Positions 8,556 through 17,559 of a DNA stretch of 64,000 bases are shown here, one piece after another (position 1 is the stretch's first letter; every line of letters starts with the position of its first letter). The stretch is from positions 1,240,001 through 1,304,000 of the forward strand of contig NZ_CP115464.1 in NCBI RefSeq assembly GCF_027912515.1. Reading direction: 5' to 3'. A program made the translations under genes and the position numbers. Under the pieces are notes generated by a model. The model made no database searches, was not told where the DNA came from, and was given only the letters and a program-made list of their open reading frames with translations. This DNA comes from Brevundimonas sp. NIBR10. GTDB taxonomy: Bacteria; Pseudomonadota; Alphaproteobacteria; Caulobacterales; Caulobacteraceae.

Positions 8556-9658
8556 GTGTCCTGTCCGTCCAGCATTCGCCCCAGCACCCGGGCGGTGTAA
8601 TCCACCAACGGAATGATGCGGGCGTAGTTCAACCGCGCGGGTCCGATCACGCCGATGGCGCCCAGGACCCGCTGTCGGCCGTTCATATAGGGCGCCGCGA
8701 TGACAGCGGAACCCGAAAGCGAAAACAACCGCGTTTCCGCCCCGATAAAGATGCGCACCCCTTGCGCCGCATTGACCCCGTCGAGCAAGCCGATCAGCTG
8801 TTCCTTCTGCTCCAGGTCGTCGAACAGGACGCGCACCATCTCCAGATCAGCGGCGGTCTCATTGTTCTGCAACAGGTTGGCGCGGCCGCGGACGATCAGG
8901 CTGCGCTCGCGGTCCGGGCCGCCGGACCAGGCGGCCAGACCGTCCTCGACCAGACGGGCGGCGGCTGCGTCGAGCTGTTGCCGGGCGGCATCGAGCTCAG
9001 CCCGCATCTCGGTGCGCGCCTCGGCCAGGGGACGGCCCTTGAGCCGGGCGTTGAGGAAGTTCGACGCCTCCTGAAGCGTGGAGGGGGTGACCCCCGCCGA
9101 CAGGGGCATCAGCCGGTTCTCGACCGTGCCGTCGTCCCCGACCAGCACCGCCAGGGCCTGATCGTGGCCCAGGGCGACGAACTCGACGTGTTTGACCCCG
9201 GCGTCGCGCACCGGGCTGGCCACGATGCCGGCACCGCCTGCCAGGCCGGACAGCAGGGACGATGCCGCATCCAGCGCCTCGTCGAAGCCGCGACCCTTGC
9301 CTGCCAGCCGCGCGTCGATCTCGCGGCGTTCGTCGGCCCCGATGTCGCCGATCTCGAGGAAGCCGTCGACGAACAGGCGCAGGCCCGCATGGGTCGGGAT
9401 CCGCCCGGCCGAGGTGTGGGGCGCGGCCAGCAGGCCGGCCAGGGTCAGGTCCTGCATGGTGTTGCGGATCGAGGCGGGCGACAGCTGGACCCCGCCGCGC
9501 GAGATGGTCCGCGACCCGACGGGCTCTCCGGTTTCCAGATAGGTCTCGACGATGCGGCGGAAGATGTCGCGCGCCCGGGCGTCCAGCGCAGTCAGGCCTC
9601 CGCCGGACGAGGCGGTTCCTGTTCCGAACGGAAGCGGGTTGGGGGCATACAGGCTCAC
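8552..9658 (-). CDS. hrcA: Heat-inducible transcription repressor HrcA
   Basis: 368 residues from a GTG at 9658. In-frame ATGs further up would overlap the rph start. Conserved parts include [20 protein letters not shown] and the helix-turn-helix [20 protein letters not shown], then [20 protein letters not shown], and near the end [20 protein letters not shown]. HrcA binds CIRCE operators of groE-type genes. I see no CIRCE (TTAGCACTC-N9-GAGTGCTAA) next to hrcA itself. It is the first gene of the hrcA-grpE pair, divergent from rph. Confidence 0.93.
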   Translation of the reverse strand: MSLYAPNPLPFGTGTASSGGGLTALDARARDIFRRIVETYLETGEPVGSRTISRGGVQLSPASIRNTMQDLTLAGLLAAPHTSAGRIPTHAGLRLFVDGFLEIGDIGADERREIDARLAGKGRGFDEALDAASSLLSGLAGGAGIVASPVRDAGVKHVEFVALGHDQALAVLVGDDGTVENRLMPLSAGVTPSTLQEASNFLNARLKGRPLAEARTEMRAELDAARQQLDAAAARLVEDGLAAWSGGPDRERSLIVRGRANLLQNNETAADLEMVRVLFDDLEQKEQLIGLLDGVNAAQGVRIFIGAETRLFSLSGSAVIAAPYMNGRQRVLGAIGVIGPARLNYARIIPLVDYTARVLGRMLDGQDT

Positions 9659-9716
9659 GGTTTCACGATAAGCAGCGCGGCCCCACTCTCCAAGCCGTTC
9701 CTTGAAGGCCACCGAC

Positions 9717-10457
9717 ATGACCGCCACCCCCCGCCACTCCGGCCGCACCCCCGAACAGCTCCGTACCGTGACGCTGGAGACCGGGGTGAACCGCTATGCC
9801 GAGGGGTCGTGCCTGGTCTCGTTCGGCCATACCAAGGTCCTCTGCACCGCCTCGATCGAGGACAAGGTGCCCGGCTGGATGCGCAACTCGGGTCAGGGCT
9901 GGGTCACCGCCGAATACGGGATGCTGCCTCGCGCCACCCATACGCGCGGCCGTCGCGAGGCTGCGGCGGGCAAACAGTCGGGGCGGACCCAGGAGATCCA
10001 GCGGCTGATCGGGCGGTCCCTGCGGGCCGTGGTCGATCTGAAGGCCCTGGGCGAGCGGCAGGTCCTGATCGACTGCGACGTGATCCAGGCCGACGGCGGC
10101 ACCCGCACCGCCTCGATCACCGGGGCCTGGGTCGCGATGGCGGCGGCGCTGGGATATCTGAAGGCCGAGGGCGTGCTGAAGGCGGACCCGATCCTGGACC
10201 AGGTCGCGGCGGTGTCGTGCGGCGTATGCAGCGACCAGCCGGTGCTCGACCTCGACTACGAAGAGGATTCGAATGCCGAGGCCGACAGCAATTTTGTCCT
10301 GACCGGATCGGGCACCATCGTCGAGATCCAGGCGACCGGCGAGAAGCGCGGCTTCTCTCGTGCTGAATTCGACCGGCTGTTCGAACTGGCCCAGGGCGGC
10401 TGTGACGACCTGTTCGTGCTGCAACGCGCGGCGCTGGAGGCCGCGCTGAAGGGCTGA
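9717..10457 (+). CDS. rph: Ribonuclease PH
   Basis: 246 residues from the ATG at 9717 (a TTG five codons upstream is less likely). It is a 3'-5' phosphorolytic exonuclease that trims tRNA 3' ends. Family signatures are [20 protein letters not shown] near the start, [20 protein letters not shown] with the phosphate-binding region, and [20 protein letters not shown]. Length is normal (E. coli 238). It is divergent from hrcA, with only ~60 nt between the two starts. Confidence 0.96.
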   Translation: MTATPRHSGRTPEQLRTVTLETGVNRYAEGSCLVSFGHTKVLCTASIEDKVPGWMRNSGQGWVTAEYGMLPRATHTRGRREAAAGKQSGRTQEIQRLIGRSLRAVVDLKALGERQVLIDCDVIQADGGTRTASITGAWVAMAAALGYLKAEGVLKADPILDQVAAVSCGVCSDQPVLDLDYEEDSNAEADSNFVLTGSGTIVEIQATGEKRGFSRAEFDRLFELAQGGCDDLFVLQRAALEAALKG

Positions 10458-10532
10458 CCTCGACGCCGTGGGCCCTTTCCCGAGGCTGCGGATCGGCGCA
10501 TCGTCACGGTCTGATCCGGATCGGAGATGTCC

Positions 10533-10933
10533 ATGCGTGCCGTCTCAACCTCTCTTGCCTTGCTGCTGGCCGCCCTGACGCTCACGGCATGCGACGGCCC
10601 GCCCGACCCTTCGTCGCCGTAGCGGCGGACTCGCAACCGTCCGCTGCGCCGCCCATCCTCATGCCGCTCGACGCCCCGCCGCAGGAAGAGCCCCTGCCCG
10701 ATTCCGCCATCGGTTCGGGCGAGAAGGCGGAATGCGAGGCCGAGATCGGCGCGGATGCCGCCGCCCGCCTCGTCGAGCGCTGCATCGCGGTCAGCCCGGC
10801 GACGCGGCCGCCGTGCAACGCCGCCAACCCCTGTGCACTGATCCGGGACGAGATCGACCGCTCCTGCGCCATGTACGAAGCGGGTGAGACGCGCCCTGCG
10901 GAGTGTACGCCATCCGACACACCGGCAAGATGA
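10533..10933 (+). pseudogene. Small lipoprotein gene apparently broken by a one-base deletion
   Basis: An ATG at 10533 opens a convincing lipoprotein signal (MRAVSTSLALLLAALTLTAC) that hits TAG at 10620 after 29 codons. A different frame, open through the same spot, continues to 10931-10933 and encodes a coherent Cys-rich domain (AECEAEIGADAAARLVERCI, PPCNAANPCALIRDEIDRSC). Joining the two needs a -1 shift near 10600-10620, as after loss of one base. It could be a real inactivating mutation, a sequencing error, or two separate short frames. The intact form would be a ~132-residue envelope lipoprotein of unknown role. Confidence 0.5.
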
Positions 10934-11009
10934 ACGGTCGCTGAATTTCGCCCCGCCACAGTGCAAACAAATTTCGTGACATGCCGCGAAGCTTGAGTAG
11001 TCTGACGTA

Positions 11010-11045
11010 GTTGCGTTCTCGCAACCTTGAATGGGGGACTACCTA
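11010..11045 (+). promoter_or_regulatory. Structured 5' leader: hairpin plus GGGGGACTACCT (copy 1)
   Basis: GTTGCG-TTCT-CGCAAC (11010-11025) forms a perfect 6-bp hairpin. Seven nucleotides follow, then GGGGGACTACCT (11033-11044), one base, and the ATG of the acidic exported protein. The G-run can serve as ribosome binding site 8 nt from the ATG. The same layout with the same 7-nt spacing and a different hairpin sequence precedes another small exported protein gene near 27.2 kb, so this looks like a shared post-transcriptional control element. Inferred, not known. Confidence 0.55.
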
Positions 11046-11366
11046 ATGAAGCTCTTGAAGACCTCATCCGCCCTGGCAGTCGTGATGCTGCTGGGCGCCT
11101 GGACCTCGGCGGCCGACGCCGACGTGGTCATCGTCAACGACGACGCACCCGCCTGGGTCGCCGGCATGGCTGACATCGCCGACGGCTCCGCTCCGGCCTT
11201 CCAGGACGCTGAAGACGACGACGAGTGCGACGACGAAGAGGATGACGAGGAAGACGACGAAGAAGACGACGAGGAAGAAGACGACGAAGACGAAGAGGAC
11301 GACGAAGAAGACGACGAGGACGAGGAAGACGACGAGTGCGAGGACGACGAGGACGAACTCGTCTGA
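11046..11366 (+). CDS. Small exported protein with an extreme Asp/Glu tract
   Basis: 106 residues from the ATG at 11046; an ATG at 11031 lies before the ribosome site and is disfavoured. Residues 1 to ~25 (MKLLKTSSALAVVMLLGAWT then SAADA) form a signal peptide. After a short segment (VVIVNDDAPAWVAGMADIAD) the last ~53 residues are almost only Asp and Glu, with two Cys in DDECDDEE and DDECEDDE bracketing the tract. Such chains are disordered and bind Ca2+ or other cations, which is inference here. No family recognised. It has a strong terminator downstream. Confidence 0.8.
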   Translation: MKLLKTSSALAVVMLLGAWTSAADADVVIVNDDAPAWVAGMADIADGSAPAFQDAEDDDECDDEEDDEEDDEEDDEEEDDEDEEDDEEDDEDEEDDECEDDEDELV

Positions 11367-11370
11367 GCTC

Positions 11371-11392
11371 ACGCTTCACCGTTGTGAAGCGT
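11371..11392 (+). other. Perfect 9-bp hairpin after the acidic protein gene
   Basis: ACGCTTCAC-CGTT-GTGAAGCGT starts 5 nt after the stop codon. It has no T-run of its own and precedes the true terminator by 5 nt. It may protect the mRNA 3' end from exonucleases; that role is a guess. Confidence 0.6.
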
Positions 11393-11397
11393 CAGGA

Positions 11398-11426
11398 GGG
11401 CGGTGGCTTCGGCCACCGCCCTTTTT
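11398..11426 (+). terminator. Intrinsic terminator of the acidic exported protein gene
   Basis: GGGCGGTGGC-TTCG-GCCACCGCCC is a perfect 10-bp stem with a stable TTCG loop, followed by TTTTT. It ends the plus-strand transcript before the convergent pnp gene. Confidence 0.9.
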
Positions 11427-11449
11427 CGTGGCCGGGAAGGCCGCGCATG

Positions 11450-11480
11450 AAAAAGGCCCCGCTGTTTCCAGCGGGGCCTT
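11450..11480 (-). terminator. Intrinsic terminator of the pnp transcript
   Basis: On the minus strand AAGGCCCCGCTG-GAAA-CAGCGGGGCCTT is followed by TTT. It lies 26 nt beyond the pnp stop and most likely ends the rimP-to-pnp transcription unit. Confidence 0.88.
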
Positions 11481-11506
11481 CGTCATTTCAGCGATGATGC
11501 CGAGTC

Positions 11507-13741
11507 CTAGTCGCGACGGGGACGACGACCACGGTCGCCGCCGCCGCCTTCACGCTTCTTGCCGCCGCCGCCGGTGTCTTCGGTCAGGGGGGCCTCACCG
11601 CGTTCGGCGCGTTCCGCGTTGATCTTGTCGGTCAGGTCTTCACCCGTCGACTGATCGACGACCTTCATCGACAGCTTGGTCTTGCCGCGATCGTCGAAGC
11701 CCAGGAATTTGACCTTGACCTCTTGACCCTCGGACAGGACGTCGGCCGGGTTGGCGACGCGTTCCAGGGCGATCTGTGACACGTGGACCAGACCGTCCTT
11801 GGCACCGAAGAAGTTCACGAAGGCGCCGAAGTCCACGACCTTCACGACCTTGCCGGAGTAGATCATGCCGGGCTCGGGCTCGGACACGATCGACGAGATC
11901 CAGTTCTTGGCGGCGTCGATCTTTTCCTGGTCCGAAGCGGCGATCTTGACGGTGCCGTCGTCCTCGATGTTGACCTTGGCGCCGGTCTTTTCGACGATCT
12001 CGCGGATGATCTTGCCGCCAGTGCCGATGATGTCGCGGATCTTGTCGACCGGGACCTTGATGGATTCGATCTTGGGCGCGAACTCACCGAGCTCGGTGCG
12101 GGCGCCGTCGATGGCCTTGTCCATCTCGTCGAGGATGTGCAGGCGGCCGGCCGAGGCCTGGGCGATCGCCTTGCGCATGATCTCTTCGGTTATGCCCGTG
12201 ACCTTGATGTCCATCTGCAGGGACGTGATGCCCTCGCGCGTGCCGGCCACCTTGAAGTCCATGTCGCCCAGGTGATCTTCGTCACCCAGGATGTCGGACA
12301 GGATGGCGAACTCGCCGGACGGCTCGAGAATCAGGCCCATGGCGATGCCCGAGACCGGACGGGTCAGCGGCACGCCCGCGTCCATCAGCGCCAGCGAGGC
12401 ACCGCAGACCGAGGCCATGGAGGAGGAGCCGTTGGACTCGGTGATCTCCGACACGATGCGGATCGTGTAGGGGAAGTCTTCCGCCTTGGGCAGCATCGGA
12501 CGGATCGCGCGCCAGGCCAGCTTGCCGTGGCCGATTTCGCGACGGCCCGCGCCGCCCATGCGGCCGGTTTCACCGACCGAATAGGGAGGGAAGTTGTAGT
12601 GCAGCAGGAACTTCTCTTTGTAGGTCCCGGCCAGCGAGTCGACGTATTGCTCGTCTTCGCCGGTGCCCAGGGTGGCGACGACGATGGCCTGGGTTTCACC
12701 GCGGGTGAACAGGGCCGAACCGTGGGTGCGCGGGAAGACGCCGACTTCCGAGACGATGTCGCGGACCTTGTCGAGAGCGCGGCCGTCGACGCGGTGGCCG
12801 TTGTCGATGATGTCGCGACGCAGGACGTGGGCTTCGCATTCCTTGAAGGCCGTGCCGAACTTGGCGGAATCGACGCCGTCCGGATTTTCGTCGGTCTTCA
12901 CCAGGGCGGCCGAGGCCTTCTTCTTGGCGGCGCCGACGGCTTCGTGGCGAGCATGCTTGCCGACGTGGGTATAGGCGGCCTTGATGTCCTCGCCGACCAG
13001 CGACTGGATGGCGGTGACGACGTCGGAGTGATCCTCGGCCTGGAAGTCGAAGGGCTCTTTCGCAGCGTGTTCGGCCAGTTCGATGATCGCGTCGATCACC
13101 GGCTGCATGCCGCGATGTGCGAACATCAGGGCGTTCAGCATGACCTCTTCCGACAGCTCCTTGGCTTCGGATTCGACCATCATCAGGGCGTCCTGGGTGC
13201 CGGCGACGACCAGATCGAGCTGGCTGTCAGGCAGTTGGTCCAGCGTCGGGTTCAGCACGAACTCGCCGTCGATATAGCCGACGCGCGCGGCACCGATCGG
13301 CCCCTGGAACGGCACGCCCGAGATGGTTAGGGCGGCGGAGGTGGCGACCATGCCGACGATGTCGGGATCGTTTTCCAGGTCGTGCTGCAGCACGGTGATG
13401 ACGACCTGGGTCTCGTTCTTGAAGCCCTTGACGAACAGGGGGCGGATCGGACGGTCGATCAGGCGGCTGACGAGGGTTTCCTTCTCGGTCGGACGGCCTT
13501 CACGCTTGAAATAGCCACCCGGGATCTTGCCGGCGGCGAAGGTCTTTTCCTGGTAGTTGACGGTCAGCGGGAAGAAATCCAGGCCCGGCTTGGGCGCGCG
13601 ACCGTAGACGACGGTGGCGAGGACGACGGTCTCGCCGTAGGTGGCCAGAACGGCGCCGTCGGCCTGGCGGGCGATGCGGCCCGTTTCCAGGGTCAGCGGG
13701 CGGCCGGCCCAGTCGATCGTCTTGCGTTTGATATCGAACAT
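11507..13741 (-). CDS. pnp: Polynucleotide phosphorylase (PNPase)
   Basis: 744 residues. Two RNase PH-like domains are separated by a helical domain, then KH ([20 protein letters not shown]) and S1 ([20 protein letters not shown]) domains. The end is a Gly/Arg/Lys-rich tail, which in alphaproteobacteria resembles the RNase E-binding segment of PNPase. It degrades RNA 3'-5' with phosphate as part of the degradosome. Last gene of the superoperon, downstream of rpsO, with a 300-nt gap that may hold its own promoter or a processing site. Confidence 0.97.
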   Translation of the reverse strand: MFDIKRKTIDWAGRPLTLETGRIARQADGAVLATYGETVVLATVVYGRAPKPGLDFFPLTVNYQEKTFAAGKIPGGYFKREGRPTEKETLVSRLIDRPIRPLFVKGFKNETQVVITVLQHDLENDPDIVGMVATSAALTISGVPFQGPIGAARVGYIDGEFVLNPTLDQLPDSQLDLVVAGTQDALMMVESEAKELSEEVMLNALMFAHRGMQPVIDAIIELAEHAAKEPFDFQAEDHSDVVTAIQSLVGEDIKAAYTHVGKHARHEAVGAAKKKASAALVKTDENPDGVDSAKFGTAFKECEAHVLRRDIIDNGHRVDGRALDKVRDIVSEVGVFPRTHGSALFTRGETQAIVVATLGTGEDEQYVDSLAGTYKEKFLLHYNFPPYSVGETGRMGGAGRREIGHGKLAWRAIRPMLPKAEDFPYTIRIVSEITESNGSSSMASVCGASLALMDAGVPLTRPVSGIAMGLILEPSGEFAILSDILGDEDHLGDMDFKVAGTREGITSLQMDIKVTGITEEIMRKAIAQASAGRLHILDEMDKAIDGARTELGEFAPKIESIKVPVDKIRDIIGTGGKIIREIVEKTGAKVNIEDDGTVKIAASDQEKIDAAKNWISSIVSEPEPGMIYSGKVVKVVDFGAFVNFFGAKDGLVHVSQIALERVANPADVLSEGQEVKVKFLGFDDRGKTKLSMKVVDQSTGEDLTDKINAERAERGEAPLTEDTGGGGKKREGGGGDRGRRPRRD

Positions 13742-13990
13742 GTTTCGTCTTTCGTGTTCCGGCGGGCGTATTCCCGGCGGAGTCCCATCAGTGGGTGCGG
13801 ATGCGTCGGGCGTTCAGTCCTTCGATCCAATGGACCGGCCGCCCCATGGCGATCGATCCGGAAGTGGAGAGGACTGTTCTCGAGCCCTCGCGTCATTCTT
13901 TGGGACCTGACTCGCGGCCTCGGCGAAGAGCCTCGACCGATCAGGATCCCTGCGCCGTTTCGTCCGGCGGCGCGCCGGTCTCTAGGTACG
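13742..13990. other. pnp upstream region, no gene recognised
   Basis: This stretch lies between the rpsO terminator and pnp. The open frames crossing it lack a credible start and codon signature. It is where a pnp promoter and 5' leader should lie. In enterobacteria the pnp leader is the site of autocontrol with RNase III (known there), but I cannot point to a specific hairpin here. Confidence 0.4.
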
Positions 13991-14019
13991 GAAAGAGGCG
14001 CGGACATGGCCCGCGCCTC
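13991..14019 (-). terminator. Intrinsic terminator after rpsO
   Basis: On the minus strand GAGGCGCGG-GCCATGT-CCGCGCCTC is followed by TTTC, 24 nt past the rpsO stop. The T-run is short, so termination may be partial, allowing some read-through into pnp. Confidence 0.7.
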
Positions 14020-14042
14020 GAAACCGTTGTCGTGGGATGCGC

Positions 14043-14312
14043 TTAGCGGCGCAGGCCCAGCTTGGTGATCAGAGCGGTGTAACGCTCCTTGTCGACCTTG
14101 GTCAGGTGATCCAGAAGACGACGACGCTGCGAGACCATCTTGAGCAGGCCGCGGCGCGAGTGGTTGTCCTTCTTGTGGGTCTTGAAGTGTTCGGTGAGGT
14201 TGGCGATGCGTTCCGACAGGATCGCGACCTGGACCTCGGCCGAGCCGGTGTCGCCGGCGGACCGGGCGTTCTCGGCGATGACTTCGTTCTTGCGTTCAGC
14301 AGTAATCGACAT
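14043..14312 (-). CDS. rpsO: 30S ribosomal protein S15
   Basis: 89 residues, the exact family size. Conserved sequence includes [36 protein letters not shown] and [17 protein letters not shown]15 binds the central domain of 16S rRNA and helps bridge the subunits. The order truB-rpsO-pnp is conserved across proteobacteria. Confidence 0.98.
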   Translation of the reverse strand: MSITAERKNEVIAENARSAGDTGSAEVQVAILSERIANLTEHFKTHKKDNHSRRGLLKMVSQRRRLLDHLTKVDKERYTALITKLGLRR

Positions 14313-14360
14313 CGGTATTCTCCAGTTGGAGTCCCCTGACCAACCCCTTTTGATGGGGGG

Positions 14361-15293
14361 TCAGGAAAGATTGAAAACGCGGTCGGGTTCTAGCCGGCCG
14401 GCCCGCAACTGACCGAGAGCGACGAGGGTCTGTCCGTGAAAGGCGGAAACGGTACGAGAGCCATCCGTGAGGAGGCTCTTTAGCGTCTCGACCTGTCGGG
14501 GGAGCAGAACGATCGGTCGTCCCTGACGAAGCGAGAAGGCGTCCTGGTCCGTAATGGCCAGCTCCGGGATGTCGTCCAGGGCGGTCGCTACGGGCAGCAG
14601 GCCTTCAAAGGCGGCGTCCCTATGCACCAGATCGGTCAGGAAATCCAGAGTGACCGCGTTCTCGACGGAAAATGGACCCACCCGCTCGCGGCGCAACGCC
14701 GAAACATGCCCCTCGGCCCCCAGCATGACCGCCAGATCGCGCGCCAGCGACCGGACATAGACGCCCTTTCCGGTGCGAATGGTCAGCTCGACGTGATCCG
14801 GGTCGGGTGCATCGGTGACCTCGGCCTCGTGGATCGTCACCTTGCGGCTGGCCAGTTCGAACTCCACGCCGTCGCGGGCCAGGTCATACGCACGCTGGCC
14901 GTCCACCTTGATGGCGCTGAACTGGGGCGGGGTCTGGTCGATCTCGCCGACGAAGGACGGCAGGGCGGCGCGCACGGCCTCCACGCTCGGCCGGACGTCG
15001 GAGCGGCCGATGATCTCGCCCTCGCGATCGACACTGGCGGTCGAGATGCCCCAGTGGATGGTGAAGCGATAGACCTTCTGCGCCTCCATCATGAAGGGCA
15101 CCGTCTTGGTCGCCTCGCCCAGGGCGATGGGCAGAATGCCGCTGGCCAGAGGGTCGAGCGTGCCCGCGTGTCCCGCCTTCTGGGCGTTGAACAGGCGGCG
15201 GACCCTGGACACGGCGTCGGTCGAGCCCAGCTCGAACGGCTTATCGAGACAGACCCAGCCGTTGACCGGATCTCCCTTCTTACGACGGCCCAT
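14361..15293 (-). CDS. truB: tRNA pseudouridine-55 synthase TruB
   Basis: 310 residues. The catalytic motif [20 protein letters not shown] is near residues 42-61, with the nucleophilic Asp in [19 protein letters not shown] and the [18 protein letters not shown] start are also conserved. It makes pseudouridine 55 in the T-loop of tRNAs and acts as an RNA chaperone. Its start overlaps the preceding lipoprotein gene by 14 nt, so translation of the two is likely coupled. Confidence 0.96.
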   Translation of the reverse strand: MGRRKKGDPVNGWVCLDKPFELGSTDAVSRVRRLFNAQKAGHAGTLDPLASGILPIALGEATKTVPFMMEAQKVYRFTIHWGISTASVDREGEIIGRSDVRPSVEAVRAALPSFVGEIDQTPPQFSAIKVDGQRAYDLARDGVEFELASRKVTIHEAEVTDAPDPDHVELTIRTGKGVYVRSLARDLAVMLGAEGHVSALRRERVGPFSVENAVTLDFLTDLVHRDAAFEGLLPVATALDDIPELAITDQDAFSLRQGRPIVLLPRQVETLKSLLTDGSRTVSAFHGQTLVALGQLRAGRLEPDRVFNLS

Positions 15294-15768
15294 GTGTCAC
15301 CAAGGTCAAGGTTCCGAGGAATCTACCGTCCGGCGTCATCTCGCTAAAGTCGATGCGCGTTCTACCGTCGTCATAGCCAATGCTGCTCGCAACAACCGCC
15401 ATGCGACCTGAAGGAGGAGCCGGGCAGCCTTCAGCTCGCACGCCGGTGACCTGTGCGCTTGGGAACCGATAGACCAGATTATGAAAGCCAGTTCGGAGAC
15501 TCGTTGCGACACTCACGACTTCGGGTTGGACTACGGGCGCTCGTACTCGATAGCAGCGCAACACTGCAGTCATGACGCCATTGTCTACGGTCAGCGTTCC
15601 GTCCTCACCCGCTTGCCTGCCATTCACGGAAAGCGCGCCATAAGCCTCGTTGCCGTTTCTAGGCTCGGCGTTGACCGGGGTCAGGTTCAGCTGCGTGTCC
15701 TGTTTGATTGTGCAGCCCGTAAGAAGGATCACGGCTGCTAAGGCGAGGCATGAAAGCGAGATACGCAC
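15280..15768 (-). CDS. Putative lipoprotein between rbfA and truB
   Basis: 162 residues starting [19 protein letters not shown], a lipoprotein signal with Cys about residue 19. The mature part is predicted mostly beta ([40 protein letters not shown]). I do not recognise the family. GC content is visibly lower than in rbfA and truB, and the gene sits inside an otherwise universally conserved gene order, so I infer it was inserted. It abuts rbfA by 2 nt and overlaps truB by 14 nt, so it is transcribed with them. Confidence 0.75.
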   Translation of the reverse strand: MRISLSCLALAAVILLTGCTIKQDTQLNLTPVNAEPRNGNEAYGALSVNGRQAGEDGTLTVDNGVMTAVLRCYRVRAPVVQPEVVSVATSLRTGFHNLVYRFPSAQVTGVRAEGCPAPPSGRMAVVASSIGYDDGRTRIDFSEMTPDGRFLGTLTLVTHGPS

Positions 15769-15770
15769 GC

Positions 15771-16220
15771 CTATTCCTCATCCTCGACCGGCGGCACGAA
15801 CACGTCCGCGCGCACGCGCGGATCGTCCAGCAGACGGTTCAGCCGCTCGGCGGCCTCGAAGCTCTCGTCGTGGCGGAAGCGCAGGTCGGGGGTGAAGCGC
15901 ATGTCGATGTGACGGCCCAGGGCGCCGCGCAGGAATTTGGCGTGGGCGTTCAGTGCCTTGATGATCTCGTCGATATGGCCGGCGGTGTCCGAGGTCTCGA
16001 CGCCGGCCCCAAGCGGCTCGACGAAACAGGTCGCGTGTTTCAGGTCGGGCGACAGCCGCACCTCGCTGACCGTGATCGAGACCCCGACCAGGGCCGGGTC
16101 GCGGATCTCATTCTCGCGCATGACCTCGACCAGGGCGTGGCGGATCATTTCGGAGGCGCGCAGCTGGCGCTGGCTGACCAGGCCGGCGGTGGCCTTCGTC
16201 TTGGGTTTGCGGTTGCTCAT
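15771..16220 (-). CDS. rbfA: Ribosome-binding factor A
   Basis: 149 residues from the ATG at 16220; the open frame continues upstream but without the conserved fold. Typical segments are QLRASEMIRHALVEVMRENE, GVSITVSEVRLSPDLKHATC and RGALGRHIDMRFTPDLRFRH. The KH-type fold binds the 30S subunit and assists maturation of the 16S 5' end. It is normally directly behind infB; here two envelope genes and repeats lie between. Confidence 0.95.
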   Translation of the reverse strand: MSNRKPKTKATAGLVSQRQLRASEMIRHALVEVMRENEIRDPALVGVSITVSEVRLSPDLKHATCFVEPLGAGVETSDTAGHIDEIIKALNAHAKFLRGALGRHIDMRFTPDLRFRHDESFEAAERLNRLLDDPRVRADVFVPPVEDEE

Positions 16221-16302
16221 GAGGTGGTCTCCGGCGCTTGCCGGGGATCGGACCCGGCGCAGGGCTGAAATAGAGGGGGCTGAACTGGAAAAGGGAGGCG
16301 GT

Positions 16303-17055
16303 CTAGGCCTGTGGGGCCGCCCTGTCCAATTGCGCGCGGTCGATGGTGCGGCCGATCTCCGACGACAGTATGGTCTGGACCGGCCGGATCGGCAGGCCGG
16401 CGGCGTCCAGAACCTCGCCGACCCAGTGATTGCACAGGTGCAGGACCGAGAAGGTCTCGCGGCTGGCGAAGAAGCGGACGGGATCGCCGGGGCGGGTCGC
16501 CGCCACGCGCGGGGTGCCGGTCGACAGGTCGAGACTGGCCTCGATGCGTCGGGCCATGCCGTCGAAGGCCGCGTCGGAGAGCACCAGTCGGCGACGGCCC
16601 TCGGCGACGAAGGCCTGTTCCGGGGCAATGGTCTCGGGGCGCAGCATCAGGACGGAGGGATTGCCGGGCCGGAAGAAGGCACGGGCACCGTCGGGCAGGC
16701 GATCGGCGATCGGGCTCTGATCGACGTAGAATCTGGCATCGCCCCAGCCGATCAGGATCCAGTCGCCGGGTTCAAGGGTGGCGACGGCGTCGGCCAGGGG
16801 GCCGGGCCGCGATGCCAGCGCCGCGCGCGGTACGACCATGTCGGTGTGGAAGCCGTTGTCGAGCAGGGTGACGGGCACCTGCCTGTCTGTCTCGTCTGCG
16901 GGCCAGAGCGCAGGATCGCCGGGGGTGGTCCAGGTCCACAGGGCGGCGAGGCTGCCGAGGACGCCGGCAAGGATCAGGCCGCGCAACACGATCGTCAGGG
17001 CCGTGCGGGCAGGCCGTCGCCCTCGCCCGGCGCGGCGCGCGGCGGAAGGGCCCAT
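16303..17055 (-). CDS. DUF2459 family membrane-anchored protein
   Basis: 250 residues from the ATG at 17055. A GTG at 16989, just past the upstream stop, is an alternative that removes the 60-nt overlap. A basic N-terminus and one membrane segment (LRGLILAGVLGSLAALWTW) precede a domain with LLDNGFHTDMVVPR, LIGWGDARFYVDQ and LHLCNHWVGEVLDAAG. These Asn/His, Gly-Trp-Gly-Asp and Cys-Asn-His/Trp motifs match DUF2459 (family known, function not); the Cys and His may be catalytic. Likely periplasmic face. It overlaps the exported gene upstream, and both sit between infB and rbfA. Confidence 0.82.
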   Translation of the reverse strand: MGPSAARRAGRGRRPARTALTIVLRGLILAGVLGSLAALWTWTTPGDPALWPADETDRQVPVTLLDNGFHTDMVVPRAALASRPGPLADAVATLEPGDWILIGWGDARFYVDQSPIADRLPDGARAFFRPGNPSVLMLRPETIAPEQAFVAEGRRRLVLSDAAFDGMARRIEASLDLSTGTPRVAATRPGDPVRFFASRETFSVLHLCNHWVGEVLDAAGLPIRPVQTILSSEIGRTIDRAQLDRAAPQA

Positions 17056-17513
17056 TCGCCGCGATAGCTGTAGTTGAGCTCGACGCAGTGGCGATAGCGC
17101 CCGTCGGGCCAGCGGCCCACCGCGTGCATGGTCAGGGGGCGCACGGCGCGCACCAGGCCTACGACCAGATAGGTCTGGTCGGCGCCGGGGCACAGGGCGC
17201 GGGCGAGGGGGCGGCCGTCACCCTCGGTGGGGATGGTGTAGACGGTGCTTTCGCCGGCACCCTCGGGCAGGGCGTCGCGCGCCTCATAGGGCCCGCCGCG
17301 CCGGATGTCGGCCGAACCGCGCGAGGACGTCGAGATGATCCGCCGGATCGACACCGCCCCGAACAGCCCCTTGTTGACCTCGAGCGTCAGGCCGCGCGTC
17401 AGGGCCGTCGTGATCCGGTCGGACGGATTGTAGGCGAGATAGCTGGTCCCCGCGAAGGCCGGGGTGGCGATCGTGGTGGCGGCGAGGACGGCGGGGATCA
17501 GGCGGCGGAACAT
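16995..17513 (-). CDS. Exported hypothetical protein
   Basis: 172 residues from the ATG at 17513. The start MFRRLIPAVLAATTIATPAF with AG is a signal peptide, so the product is periplasmic or outer-membrane associated. The mature part includes SYLAYNPSDRITTALTRGLT and ends VELNYSYRGEWALPPRAAPG. No known domain recognised. Its 3' end may overlap the DUF2459 gene by up to 61 nt, suggesting a two-gene envelope unit. A long palindromic repeat separates it from infB. Confidence 0.72.
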   Translation of the reverse strand: MFRRLIPAVLAATTIATPAFAGTSYLAYNPSDRITTALTRGLTLEVNKGLFGAVSIRRIISTSSRGSADIRRGGPYEARDALPEGAGESTVYTIPTEGDGRPLARALCPGADQTYLVVGLVRAVRPLTMHAVGRWPDGRYRHCVELNYSYRGEWALPPRAAPGEGDGLPARP

Positions 17514-17559
17514 GACGGTTTGATCGACGACCTGTGCGGCGGAAGCGTGGCGCATTGGT

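Noticed and set aside
9659..9716. CIRCE operator between hrcA and rph.
   Set aside because: No TTAGCACTC-N9-GAGTGCTAA or close variant is present.
11207..11360. The GA-rich repeat read as a CRISPR or tandem repeat array.
   Set aside because: It is an in-frame run of GAC/GAG/GAA codons inside a gene with signal peptide and terminator; no regular unit or spacers.
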